IMG/VR virus record: IMGVR_UViG_3300041809_003504
Coordinates: 1 to 39,091 of that record
DNA length: 39,091 bases
Source of the DNA: a virus
Strand: one strand, 5' to 3'
The notes under the pieces were generated by a model. The model was not told where the DNA came from, did no database searches, and was given only the letters and a program-made list of their open reading frames with translations. This document shows, piece by piece, positions 1 through 7,809 of the stretch; the first letter of the stretch is position 1; each line of letters starts with the position of its first letter. A program made the translations under genes and the position numbers.

Positions 1-309
1 ATGAGAGATGACCCTCCAGACGACGATGAGTTTTTTGACGGGTTAATTGATACCGTCGAGAAGGGTGAGGCTAACCTCAAAGCCAAGATAGCGCTGAGTG
101 AAGCTTATATCGACATGCTTGCCGCCTCACAGGCTACGATCCTGTCGAGTCCCTGGAAACTCTTTGACTACATAGGCAAGAGAATCAAGCTGATGGACGC
201 GCGGCGGAAGACCAGGGATGCGCTTGAGGAATACTTGGCTTGTGACTTCCTACCTGGTGAGCAGGACGCCAAATTGACCGCTGAGGTCTCGCGCAGTCTA
301 GGACGGTAG
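1..309 (+). CDS. Hypothetical protein, acidic/charged helical, 102 aa
   Basis: I do not recognise this protein. It begins with ATG at the first base of the window, so an upstream start and any ribosome site are invisible and the gene may be longer. It has a very acidic N-terminus (DDPPDDDEFF) followed by a Lys/Arg/Glu-rich predicted helical body; no signal peptide or membrane segment is visible. It is on the + strand and converges on the leftward tail operon, ending 25 bp short of it. Base composition looks less GC-rich than the phage structural genes by eye, as in the nearby ankyrin gene, which suggests accessory cargo (inference). Confidence 0.45.
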   Translation: MRDDPPDDDEFFDGLIDTVEKGEANLKAKIALSEAYIDMLAASQATILSSPWKLFDYIGKRIKLMDARRKTRDALEEYLACDFLPGEQDAKLTAEVSRSLGR

Positions 310-334
310 CCGATTTCTTTGGTAGGTCGGTAGT

Positions 335-727
335 TCAGGCCACCTCCACCAATTCGAGGCCCTGCACGTTCGTCCGCGCGATTTCAGTGGTCTGGGACCA
401 ACTGCCGCGGAACACGACCGTGTAGCGGCCCTGTGTTGAGTTGCCGGTCGGATCGTAACTGCCCTCGGCGAGGTTGTAGACGACGAACGGCACGACGCCG
501 CCCTGCTGTGCATCCCAGAACGTCTTGAGTGCGGCCGCGCGCGCTGCCGTCAGCCGTTGGCCCAGCTTGAACGTCTTCCGCGAGGTCTGCGCCAACTGCG
601 ACCGCTCCGTAGTCCCGTCATGGTAGAGGGCCTGAATCTGCGCGTATTCGCGCGATTCCGAAAAGGCGGTGCAGAGGGTGTAGGGCATCACGCCGCTCGG
701 CGCGGCGTTCTGGATATTGCTGGGCAT
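335..727 (-). CDS. Phage tail protein (minor tail family-like)
   Basis: The 130-residue protein has the look of small siphovirus minor tail proteins. After a short N-terminus comes a mostly beta region, then at about residues 62-78 the stretch ALKTFWDAQQGGVVPF, which resembles the conserved segment of minor tail proteins where a helix with FWDA/FW.. precedes an F.V/F.F motif, and a C-terminal beta segment (YTVVFRGSW). It is the last gene of the leftward structural operon visible here. It is separated from the tape measure gene by two non-tail genes, whereas in lambda-like phages the minor tail genes normally follow the tape measure directly. The ATG at 727 has no strong Shine-Dalgarno. Assignment rests on motif resemblance and position. 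Confidence 0.65.
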   Translation of the reverse strand: MPSNIQNAAPSGVMPYTLCTAFSESREYAQIQALYHDGTTERSQLAQTSRKTFKLGQRLTAARAAALKTFWDAQQGGVVPFVVYNLAEGSYDPTGNSTQGRYTVVFRGSWSQTTEIARTNVQGLELVEVA

Positions 728-861
728 TGGTTCAGGTCAATCCACGCGTCGACGACTTTACATTCATGTGAACATGCTGCTGACGCGTAGGAATCGCATC
801 CTCAGCGGGGATTTGCTTGGCACGCCGTGACAGCAATTCCAGACGCCGGTTGCACTGGCAG

Positions 862-2268
862 CTAGTGCGTGAGATGGGATCGAATGAATTGAAGCATCAT
901 TGGGTCCTTACGTCTTTCCGCTAAAGTCAAGGCGGTCAAACCGTCCGGATTCACGGCCGTTATATCCGCGCCACTCGCTATCAGCCGTTCGACGGCCTCA
1001 ACGGAGCCGGCTGAGACTGCGGCCAAAAAAACGCTATTGCCACGATTGTCTCGATCATTGGGGTTCGCGCCGTGGCCCAGCAGGAGCTTTAGGGCGTCAC
1101 TACGCTCCGCCTTTATAACTGCGTTCCAGAGCGGGCTCTCGCCTACAGAGTTTTTGGCGTTCGGGTTGGCCCCATTGATAAGCAATTCGGACACAATAGC
1201 CAGCTGGTTTCTAAACACGGCGATATGCAAGGCGGTCCCCAGAATGCGGTGTGCTTTGCCGTTAATATCAGCCCCCGCCGTTAGCAGGCGATTAGTGAGT
1301 TCGGCGCTGGCCAACGCTGCAGCCGCCGTCAGGTCTTGATCCAAATCTAAACTGAGTCCGCCGGGTAGGAGCTTAAACTTAGTGCTGGCCAATCCCACGG
1401 AAGCCATGAGGGCCGTAAATCCTTCACTATCCTCTGCGTTTACGTCAGCGCCGGATCCCAAAAGGAGCTCGACCATAGGCAGGTCTTGGTTTTTAACCGC
1501 CGACATCAAGGCCGTCGTTCCATCGGCTAGCTTCACATTTGGGTCTGCACCCCCTTCTAAGAGACACCGGGCAATCGTTGTGTTCCCGATCGTGGCTGCT
1601 ATTCGAATTGCCGTGAAACCGTCCCCGTTTCGGAGGTTAACGTCAGCACCGTGCCGTATAAGACTGTCAACAATCTGCGACTGGCCCAAGTCCACGGCAT
1701 ACATCAGCGCAGTCGAACCGCCGACATCGCGGGCATCAATATTGATACCGCCTGCGATCAAGACTTCGACGAGATCGGCTCGGCACTCCGCGCCCGCGGT
1801 CTCTACGGTCAGCATCAGCGCATTGAACCCACGATCATTTTGAGCGTTCAAGTCTGCGCCACCGTCGATCAAAAGCTTGACGAGACCAGCTTGTTGTGGT
1901 TCAGCCGCAGTTTCCACGGCTAACATCAAAGCACTTGCGCCATTGCTGCTCTTGGCGTTGACATCGGCACCACTCGCAATGAGCAGTTCGATTACCGGGA
2001 GATGCCGGGCCTCCCCCACGGCGGATACTATAGCCAACATTAATGCCGTGCGGCCATCCTTCGTCCTTGTGTTGACCCCTGCTCTATCGATAGAAATGGC
2101 GAATTGCGCCAGGTCCCTGTCCCCACGTCGAACCGCCCAATGCAGTGGCGTGAAACCTTGATCATCGCGAGCGCTGGTGCTTGCTCCTTGGCTCAACAGG
2201 CTACGAACTGACGACGCGTCGCCCTTCTGCATCGCTTTTAATAGCTTCGAATCAATACTCCCCCACAT
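862..2268 (-). CDS. Ankyrin-repeat protein, 468 aa
   Basis: The protein is almost entirely tandem ankyrin repeats, roughly 12-13 units of about 33 residues, with recurrent hallmark segments such as GADVNAK, GFTALML, GFTPLHWAV and GANPNAKN. Each unit shows the usual helix-turn-helix (G-TALM-A) and loop (GADVN) pattern. Ankyrin arrays bind other proteins; no catalytic domain, signal peptide or membrane segment is present, so it would be a cytoplasmic binding scaffold. It lies between the tape measure gene and a tail gene on the same strand. Codon composition is visibly less GC-rich than in neighbouring structural genes. Ankyrin proteins in prophages are known host-interaction or cargo genes; here the role is unknown. 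ATG at 2268 has only a weak upstream purine run. Confidence 0.9.
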   Translation of the reverse strand: MWGSIDSKLLKAMQKGDASSVRSLLSQGASTSARDDQGFTPLHWAVRRGDRDLAQFAISIDRAGVNTRTKDGRTALMLAIVSAVGEARHLPVIELLIASGADVNAKSSNGASALMLAVETAAEPQQAGLVKLLIDGGADLNAQNDRGFNALMLTVETAGAECRADLVEVLIAGGINIDARDVGGSTALMYAVDLGQSQIVDSLIRHGADVNLRNGDGFTAIRIAATIGNTTIARCLLEGGADPNVKLADGTTALMSAVKNQDLPMVELLLGSGADVNAEDSEGFTALMASVGLASTKFKLLPGGLSLDLDQDLTAAAALASAELTNRLLTAGADINGKAHRILGTALHIAVFRNQLAIVSELLINGANPNAKNSVGESPLWNAVIKAERSDALKLLLGHGANPNDRDNRGNSVFLAAVSAGSVEAVERLIASGADITAVNPDGLTALTLAERRKDPMMLQFIRSHLTH

Positions 2269-2308
2269 CGCTTCAATTAACCTCGGAACCGCCGTCGTTG
2301 GCCAGATC

Positions 2309-2566
2309 CTAACCGGTTCTCCGCGAACGGAAAGCTCGATCTGAGAGCGCCCCCCGTAGGACGGAATCGATACTTGAGTCTTTCAGTGCAGCGAGGATGA
2401 CAATGTGCTCTGGGCGATCACGAATCGTAACCTGAATAGTATCGCCAAGCGCGGCGAGCGCAGCCGTCTCCGAGAAATTCTTTCCCATATAGGCTAGCGC
2501 CACCATCTGTGAAAAGTTGCTTTCCTGAGCGGGAGGAGATCCCGGAGTGCGTTTCGCGTTCTCCAT
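2309..2566 (-). CDS. Hypothetical protein, 85 aa
   Basis: I do not recognise this protein. I prefer the ATG at 2566 because GAGG lies five bases upstream; a GTG two codons earlier (2572) is the alternative. The sequence is soluble-looking with a central segment ETAALAALGDTIQVTIRD, then HIVILAALKDSSIDS, and a basic C-terminal tail (RAFRSRRTG). It sits 40 bp upstream of the ankyrin gene on the same strand and is probably co-transcribed with it; together they interrupt the tail gene order. The 69-bp gap on its upstream side is the only break in the operon here, so a local promoter is possible, but no convincing pair of hexamers is visible. Confidence 0.55.
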   Translation of the reverse strand: MENAKRTPGSPPAQESNFSQMVALAYMGKNFSETAALAALGDTIQVTIRDRPEHIVILAALKDSSIDSVLRGALSDRAFRSRRTG

Positions 2567-2641
2567 GCACACCTCGTTCCGTCCCTTTATACACCATTTG
2601 GCCGTGTCACGCCCGTCTCTGATCCTGACCGAGGCTCGCGG

Positions 2642-5600
2642 TTACGATACCACCAGCCCCGGTTGCTGAATGACCGCGGAATTCTGCAGCCTTCCATTAC
2701 TCCCCGCCGCCGCACTGGACCACTGCGCCTGTACGAACTCCGGCGTCACGACCTGACCGGCGACGAACTGCGCAGCCCCTTGGCCGCCGACGTTCACTTG
2801 CAGCGTCATGGGGCCGGAAGTCGGATAGGTTCCCGTCGCGTAGCCGCCAAGCACCGGCAGATTACTCTGGAACGCATAGGGTGCGCCGTTCACGTAGGTC
2901 GCCTGCTGGTACAACTTGCCTCCCATTTCCGCGAGGCTGGCCGACTGCGGCGTCGTTGCCGATAGAGGCATTTTCTGCCCCGTAGCCTCCGAATAGAGCA
3001 TCAGCATCTTCCGGACGTCGGGATCGCGCACGGCGATGCTCACGTGGCCGGCGTACTTCTGCTGCGCGATGCCCGCGATCTGCTTCGCCATCGAGTTGTC
3101 GATGCTGATGGAATAGAGCTGCTTGACGAGCCGCTTCGCCTCGTTCTCCGGGGATTCGACGCCGGCCAGTTTCTCCCCCAGGCCCGCCAGGAAGCCGGCG
3201 CCCGCACCGATCGCCGCGCCGAGCGGGCCGCCTATCTGCTCGCCGATCAGCGCGCCACCGGCGGTGCTTTCCGCGATACCTCCCCACGTGCCGCGTCGCG
3301 AGCCGAACAAGCCGTTCATCGCGAGCATCATTCCGGCGGCACCGGCGGCCGGAGACTTCGCGACACCCTGGATTCCTCCCGAAATCCCGCCGCCAGCATC
3401 GTCAAAGACCTTCTGGTTCCACACCGTGCCCTTCAGATTCTGGAGCGTCTTGGAGAAGCCCTCTTTCGTGAACAGACTGTAGATGCCCGACGTTCCACCT
3501 TTCTGATTCGCACCGAGAATCATCCCCAGCGGATTCGCGCCAGCGCCGCCCTGCGTGCCCGGCAGACCCATCGCTGCGGGAACGCCAGCAGATGCACCCG
3601 CGCCGCCGGTGAGGATCGGGATGGACATCGCGGCCCCACCAGCGCCGCCCACCTCGGCCGCGCCAGATCCAGCCGCGGCTGGCATCGTGAGCGCGGGGAC
3701 GGAGATTCCGCCGCCGAATCCACCAGGCGCAGCAATTGCCGGGGCAGCCATACCCATGGCCGCCGCGAAGACCGCCGTCAGCGAGGCAATCGCGACAGAG
3801 TTCTGCGCCGTGACTGCCGTGTTCAGATTGGTCGCGGCCTGGAGCGGATCCTGTTTGCCGCCGCCGAAGATCCCCTTGAAAACGCCCGCAATCCCGCCCT
3901 GACCGTCGGCCCCGTAGATGAGCGGATGAATCGCGCGCGCCATCATGCCGCCCAGGCCCTCGGTGATCGGCTTCAGCACTGCTTCCTTCAGCGTGCTCGC
4001 GAGCTGCTTGCCGAACTCCTGCGGCTTCGTGAAGAGCGTGTGGAACAGGCCCGCCGCCTTGTTCTGGATCTCCTCCATCTCGCGCTTCTGAAGCTCCATG
4101 AGCTTCACGACGCGGTCTTGGTGCGCGTCATCGATCTGGCGTTGCAACTCGCCCTCGGCCTTTAGTCCTTCGATCTTGAGCCGACTGAGTTCGGCATCCC
4201 GCTGGCGCCGCTCCTCGGGTGTGCCGCCGGGCAACTTCTGAGCCTCGATGGACTCCTGGCCCACGCGCGCGATGGCCTGAGAGTGCTGCATCTGCGCGGC
4301 GGCAATGCGCAACTGCTCGACCATGAGGGCCGTCGCGACCTGGCCGCCGGAGGTCTTTAGCCCGAGCGCCTCAGCCATCTTGATCTGGCGCTGTAGCGTG
4401 TCGCGCTCCCGGCGATCCTGCTCGCCCGCCACGGCGTCGCCGAGCCTGCGGGCGTTGTCGTAGTTCGCGCGGGCGGTCTTGGACTCTTCATCCCGCTGCT
4501 GCTTGGCCAGGTCGATCAACTCAACGCGCTTTTTCGTCTCCGCGTCCAGCGCAGCCAGTGCGAAGTTCTTCGTTGCCTCGATCTGGGCGCGCTGAATCTC
4601 CCCATCAGTTGCGTTCATCTCGCGCATCTCGCGGATGTGCTGGCCGGCAAGGTCGAACTGCTTCTGCGCGAGCGCCATGGCGGTGTCGTACTCGGCGTTG
4701 ACGTCTGCCTCGCCGAATGCCGCACCGGTCGCCTTCCGGTTGGCCTGGAAGATCGTGTAGTTGGATCGAATACCTGCCTCGCCCAGCGAACTGTTGGCAC
4801 CGAATACGGCTGCGGCCGTCTTCCGCTGTTCCTCCTTCCGGAAGCGATCAATCTCGGCGTCTCGGATTTGCCCGGCGAGCTTCACGTTGACGGAGTTGAG
4901 TTCACCTTCCTCCTTCAGATGCCGCAATCGTTCCTGGTAGGCAGCGTTGATGCGTGCCAAGCCGTTCAGTTCGCCTTCCTGCGCCCGGGCAACCTGCTGG
5001 CGCAGCTCCTCGGTAACACTGCTGCTCTTTGCGACCTCTTTGAGCCGGTCCTCCTGGGCGGTGAGGCCGCTGTTCTTCCTTTCGAGGCCGTAGCTCTGGC
5101 CCAGTAGGTCAATCTCGCGCTCGAGCGCGCGCAGCGTTTCCAACCTCGGACCTTGATCGGCCAGCATGTTCTCGAAGTGGAGTCCGGGCGGCAGCTTTCC
5201 CCTGCCAGTCATCGCACCGCGAATATCTTCGTAGCTGACGCCCTCAAATCCCTTGCCTTGCTGGTAAGCCTCGGCCATTTCGGACTGCCGGATCATTGTT
5301 CCCACGGCCCCACGATACTGACCGAGCACTTTAGTGGGATCGCCACCGCTGGAGGTAGCTTTGTACAGATCGCCGATGAGGCCGCCATATCCCGATTTTC
5401 CCTGGACGAGCTTCACGAGATCGTCAATGCCAGCCTGGCCCCCGATGATATTGGCGAACACTCCTGGCGCGTTCTTAATGGCCACATCCGCGAAGGAGCG
5501 GAGGGCCTTGTCCATCTTCTCCGAGAGGTGATCGGCCGCAACCGCCGCCTCGTCGATCGCGAGCTTCAGGTTGTTCTGGGGCCGGTGCTCCAGTTTTGCG

Positions 5601-6310
5601 ATGGCGTTCTCCAGCCGATCGTTCGTGACACGCATCTCGTCGTTGGCGGTCTTTGTCGCGCCAGTGAGCCGCGCGAATTCGGCCTGGATTCGTTCCGGTG
5701 CCTCGCGTAACTTCTCGAGGTTCTCGTGGAACTCCACGACTTTCTTGATCGCCTCGACGATGACTCCGATCAACGCGACAACCGCGATCCCGCTGAACGC
5801 CGCGCTCAGTGCCGTACCGACACCGGGCATCGCCGAGATGAAGCCGCGGATATGGCGCGGAATGTGAACGCCGATCTCCTCACCCATGAGGGCAAGGGAA
5901 GCCTTCGACTCGCGCGCTTCGGCTCCGAGCTGTTTGATCTCGGAGCCGCCCGACTTGCCTGCGGCCTCGATCATCTTGTTGTACGCTGCCGTGACCCGGT
6001 CGACCATCCCCTGCTCGTCGCCGAGCTTCTTGATGTACCGGTCCCGGTCGGCAATCAGGCGCTCGACTTCAGTCTTCCCGTAGGCGGCGGCTTGCTTCTC
6101 GATGGACTGGGTGAGCCGCTCCATCGAACTGCGCGAGCGGTCGTTCACCCTGAGCAGCATTTCGCCCATCCGCTCGAGCGACTTCTGCATGCGCTCGCCG
6201 GCACCAACGGTGCCCTTCTCCCATCCTTCGACGGCCTGGTTGGCCTGTTTGATGGCAGTGAGGACGCTGCGCGGATCGACCTCGAGGACGATGGATTCCT
6301 GGTCTGGCAT
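2642..6310 (-). CDS. Phage tail tape measure protein
   Basis: At 1222 residues this is by far the largest structural gene and has the tape measure layout: an N-terminal helical/coiled-coil region (about 1-155), a hydrophobic stretch at about 157-189 (FISAMPGVGTAL and onward), a long Arg/Glu/Gln-rich coiled-coil body (about 200-780), then a Gly/Ala-rich region (about 840-1080, including GGPLGAAIGAGAGFLAGLG) and a beta-rich C-terminus. Tape measure proteins set tail length and take part in DNA ejection. It follows the chaperone genes and precedes the remaining tail genes, the conserved siphovirus position. It abuts the upstream gene with no gap (ATG at 6310). Confidence 0.93.
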   Translation of the reverse strand: MPDQESIVLEVDPRSVLTAIKQANQAVEGWEKGTVGAGERMQKSLERMGEMLLRVNDRSRSSMERLTQSIEKQAAAYGKTEVERLIADRDRYIKKLGDEQGMVDRVTAAYNKMIEAAGKSGGSEIKQLGAEARESKASLALMGEEIGVHIPRHIRGFISAMPGVGTALSAAFSGIAVVALIGVIVEAIKKVVEFHENLEKLREAPERIQAEFARLTGATKTANDEMRVTNDRLENAIAKLEHRPQNNLKLAIDEAAVAADHLSEKMDKALRSFADVAIKNAPGVFANIIGGQAGIDDLVKLVQGKSGYGGLIGDLYKATSSGGDPTKVLGQYRGAVGTMIRQSEMAEAYQQGKGFEGVSYEDIRGAMTGRGKLPPGLHFENMLADQGPRLETLRALEREIDLLGQSYGLERKNSGLTAQEDRLKEVAKSSSVTEELRQQVARAQEGELNGLARINAAYQERLRHLKEEGELNSVNVKLAGQIRDAEIDRFRKEEQRKTAAAVFGANSSLGEAGIRSNYTIFQANRKATGAAFGEADVNAEYDTAMALAQKQFDLAGQHIREMREMNATDGEIQRAQIEATKNFALAALDAETKKRVELIDLAKQQRDEESKTARANYDNARRLGDAVAGEQDRRERDTLQRQIKMAEALGLKTSGGQVATALMVEQLRIAAAQMQHSQAIARVGQESIEAQKLPGGTPEERRQRDAELSRLKIEGLKAEGELQRQIDDAHQDRVVKLMELQKREMEEIQNKAAGLFHTLFTKPQEFGKQLASTLKEAVLKPITEGLGGMMARAIHPLIYGADGQGGIAGVFKGIFGGGKQDPLQAATNLNTAVTAQNSVAIASLTAVFAAAMGMAAPAIAAPGGFGGGISVPALTMPAAAGSGAAEVGGAGGAAMSIPILTGGAGASAGVPAAMGLPGTQGGAGANPLGMILGANQKGGTSGIYSLFTKEGFSKTLQNLKGTVWNQKVFDDAGGGISGGIQGVAKSPAAGAAGMMLAMNGLFGSRRGTWGGIAESTAGGALIGEQIGGPLGAAIGAGAGFLAGLGEKLAGVESPENEAKRLVKQLYSISIDNSMAKQIAGIAQQKYAGHVSIAVRDPDVRKMLMLYSEATGQKMPLSATTPQSASLAEMGGKLYQQATYVNGAPYAFQSNLPVLGGYATGTYPTSGPMTLQVNVGGQGAAQFVAGQVVTPEFVQAQWSSAAAGSNGRLQNSAVIQQPGLVVS

Positions 6311-6760
6311 CTACGCTGCTCTCTTGATGCGGATGACTCGCGCCTGCCGCAGAACGGCCCGGACAGCCGCATTGAGAGCGGTCCGGTCCTTGGGGGAGAT
6401 CCCGAACTGCCGCTCACGCAGATTGTTCACGTGCGCGATCCGATCGGCGTTCGGATCGATGAAGCCGATGGCCGCTTTGTTCTCGCTGACACTCTTGACC
6501 TTCAGCGACCGCATGGTCCGCCCAGTCCACATCCAGTCGCGCACCGGCATCAAGCCGCGGGCCGCCTTGTAGTCGGGATAGCCGCGCCGCCCGTTCCGGC
6601 CCGGCTTGAGCGCCTTGGTGGGTGTGTCGTTCACGTTGAGCGCTTTCCGGATGCGCGTCGAGATGCTCTCTAACAGAACGCCACCGATCGTTTCCATGTC
6701 CTCCGAGGTGAAGGGGCCCAGCACGAAGCGGGCGCGTGTGATCTTAGTTTGGAAAGGCAT
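6311..6760 (-). CDS. Tail-region phage protein of unknown function, basic
   Basis: This basic protein of about 149 residues lies between the tail chaperone pair and the tape measure. I chose the ATG at 6760 (MPFQTKITRARF), which overlaps the stop of the preceding ORF by 17 bp. A GTG at 6799 is preceded by an AGGAGG, but that purine run encodes Glu codons of the overlapping frame. A segment GRRGYPDYKAARGLMPVRD and a repeated basic C-terminus (VRAVLRQARVIRIKRAA) are seen. The content recalls small virion-morphogenesis proteins that help complete tails or connectors, but I cannot assign a family. Co-translation with the tape measure, which starts at the next base, is likely. Confidence 0.75.
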   Translation of the reverse strand: MPFQTKITRARFVLGPFTSEDMETIGGVLLESISTRIRKALNVNDTPTKALKPGRNGRRGYPDYKAARGLMPVRDWMWTGRTMRSLKVKSVSENKAAIGFIDPNADRIAHVNNLRERQFGISPKDRTALNAAVRAVLRQARVIRIKRAA

Positions 6761-7193
6761 GGGGTGGCTTCTGCGCCTGCTCCCGCTGATAGCGGTCACG
6801 CTCCTCCTTCAGGACTTGAAGGCCGCGGACCTCTTCGGCGGTGACGTCTGTCCAGGGAATGCTGAAGTGCGCCGCGTCGAACTCCAGTTCCAGGAGCCTC
6901 TCAAAGAGGCGGCCGGCGTGGGAATGCGTGCGGGCGTAGTCGAGATCGTCAAGCTTGCAGTGGGTGCAGCGATTGACGGTGAACTGCCAGCCACCGCACT
7001 GCGGGCAGGCGCCGGGAGCGTTGGTGTCGCCCACGGTCCGCGCCAGGCCGCACTTGCCGCAGGTGACGTCGTTGGCGTCGGGGCAGCCGCGCGGCCCGTC
7101 CGCACCGCCGTCGCACAACTCGGCCGCGCGCACCGACCGGAAGATCAGCAACCGGAGAGGGACCGGCGTGGGCCACTCGTCCGGTGCTAGGAG
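6744..7193 (-). CDS. Tail assembly chaperone, C-terminal part made by -1 frameshift (lambda T-like), zinc ribbon
   Basis: This frame is open from a TGA at 7212-7214 down to 6744 and overlaps the end of the preceding chaperone gene in the -1 frame. Its only early initiator is a TTG at 7151 without Shine-Dalgarno, so independent initiation looks poor. A canonical slippery heptamer (C CCA AAC) at 7199-7193 would feed ribosomes into this frame, adding 149 residues to the first 203 residues of the upstream protein (352 aa in total). The extension has three CxxC pairs counted from the TTG (C31/C34, C49/C52, C62/C65) plus C23, suggesting a zinc ribbon, and a charged helical C-terminus. In lambda the G-T frameshift product, with G, chaperones the tape measure protein; the gene order here is the same. 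Confidence 0.75.
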   Translation of the reverse strand, partial: LLAPDEWPTPVPLRLLIFRSVRAAELCDGGADGPRGCPDANDVTCGKCGLARTVGDTNAPGACPQCGGWQFTVNRCTHCKLDDLDYARTHSHAGRLFERLLELEFDAAHFSIPWTDVTAEEVRGLQVLKEERDRYQREQAQKPPHAFPN

Positions 7194-7199
7194 TTTGGG
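7162..7199 (-). promoter_or_regulatory. Programmed -1 ribosomal frameshift site: slippery heptamer plus downstream hairpin
   Basis: On the - strand the heptamer CCCAAAC occupies 7199-7193 in the exact X_XXY_YYZ phase of the upstream frame (GAC CCA AAC TCC TAG). Both tRNAs can re-pair after a -1 slip (CCA to CCC, AAC to AAA). The zero-frame stop follows after one more codon. Seven bases downstream ACCGG (7185-7181) can pair with CCGGT (7166-7162), giving a GC-rich hairpin at the spacing typical of stimulatory structures. All parts are seen in the sequence; frameshifting itself is inferred. Confidence 0.75.
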
Positions 7200-7801
7200 T
7201 CGAGCGCCGGGTCAAGGTCGTCGATGGCCTGGACTAGTTCCACGACGACCGCCGATTTGTGATGGGGAGGGACGTCGGCGGGCTTTAAGGATCCGGCGTA
7301 ACCTTCAACCTTGGTCGCCACCGAATCGTAGAGGCAGACGGAAGGCTCGATCCGGTACCGCAACTCCTCCTGGCCGTGCGGAAGGTCGGTCGACGACACG
7401 ACTGTCCGCCGGTACACGGTGATATCGCGTTGCGTCGGAATCTTCACCTGGTGGACGGTGTCGCCGAACGGCGTCCGCAGCGTGACGCGGTACTCGTCGC
7501 CGGCGCGCTGGCAGTCGGTGACCTCGCAAAAGGTCAGCTTCGAGATCGCGTTGCCGGCCTCGAATTCGTCAAACTCCGCTCCATCCTTGTCGAGTCGGAT
7601 CTTCGTGAAGAGATCCAGGTCGGCCTTGAGGTTCGGCACGAACTCGGTTTGCGATTTCCGGCGTCCGATGGTGCGCCGGATGGACTTTTGCTGGTCAAGC
7701 CGTTCCAGCATCTCCTGATTGGTGGGCAACCGCAGGAAGGCCGTCTTCGGCGGGTTGGGCACGCGGATGGTGATGCCCTCTTTGGGAATGTCTCCGTACA
7801 T
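7187..7801 (-). CDS. Tail assembly chaperone, N-terminal frame (lambda G-like)
   Basis: The 204-residue protein directly follows the tail tube gene and precedes the frameshift ORF and the tape measure, the slot of the siphovirus tail assembly chaperone. It is mixed alpha/beta and highly charged, starting MYGDIPKEGITIRVPNPPKT, with an Arg/Lys-rich helix at about 34-55 and a C-terminal acidic tail ending DPALDPNS. No domain is recognised by motif, so the role is assigned by position and by the slippery heptamer at its last codons. Termination at 7187 gives the short form; -1 slippage gives the long form. Both would act transiently in the cytoplasm on the tape measure protein. Confidence 0.7.
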   Translation of the reverse strand: MYGDIPKEGITIRVPNPPKTAFLRLPTNQEMLERLDQQKSIRRTIGRRKSQTEFVPNLKADLDLFTKIRLDKDGAEFDEFEAGNAISKLTFCEVTDCQRAGDEYRVTLRTPFGDTVHQVKIPTQRDITVYRRTVVSSTDLPHGQEELRYRIEPSVCLYDSVATKVEGYAGSLKPADVPPHHKSAVVVELVQAIDDLDPALDPNS

Positions 7802-7809
7802 GGGATCTC

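Noticed and set aside
3044-4165. Long + strand ORF (373 aa) and other + strand frames opposite the tape measure gene
   Set aside because: They are antisense shadows created by GC-rich codons; the proteins are Arg-rich and patternless, and the - strand gene has clear tape measure architecture.
6761-6799. GTG at 6799 with AGGAGG as start of the tail-region gene
   Set aside because: The purine run is made of Glu codons of the overlapping frame and the spacing is only three bases; ATG 6760 gives a more natural N-terminus. It is not fully excluded.
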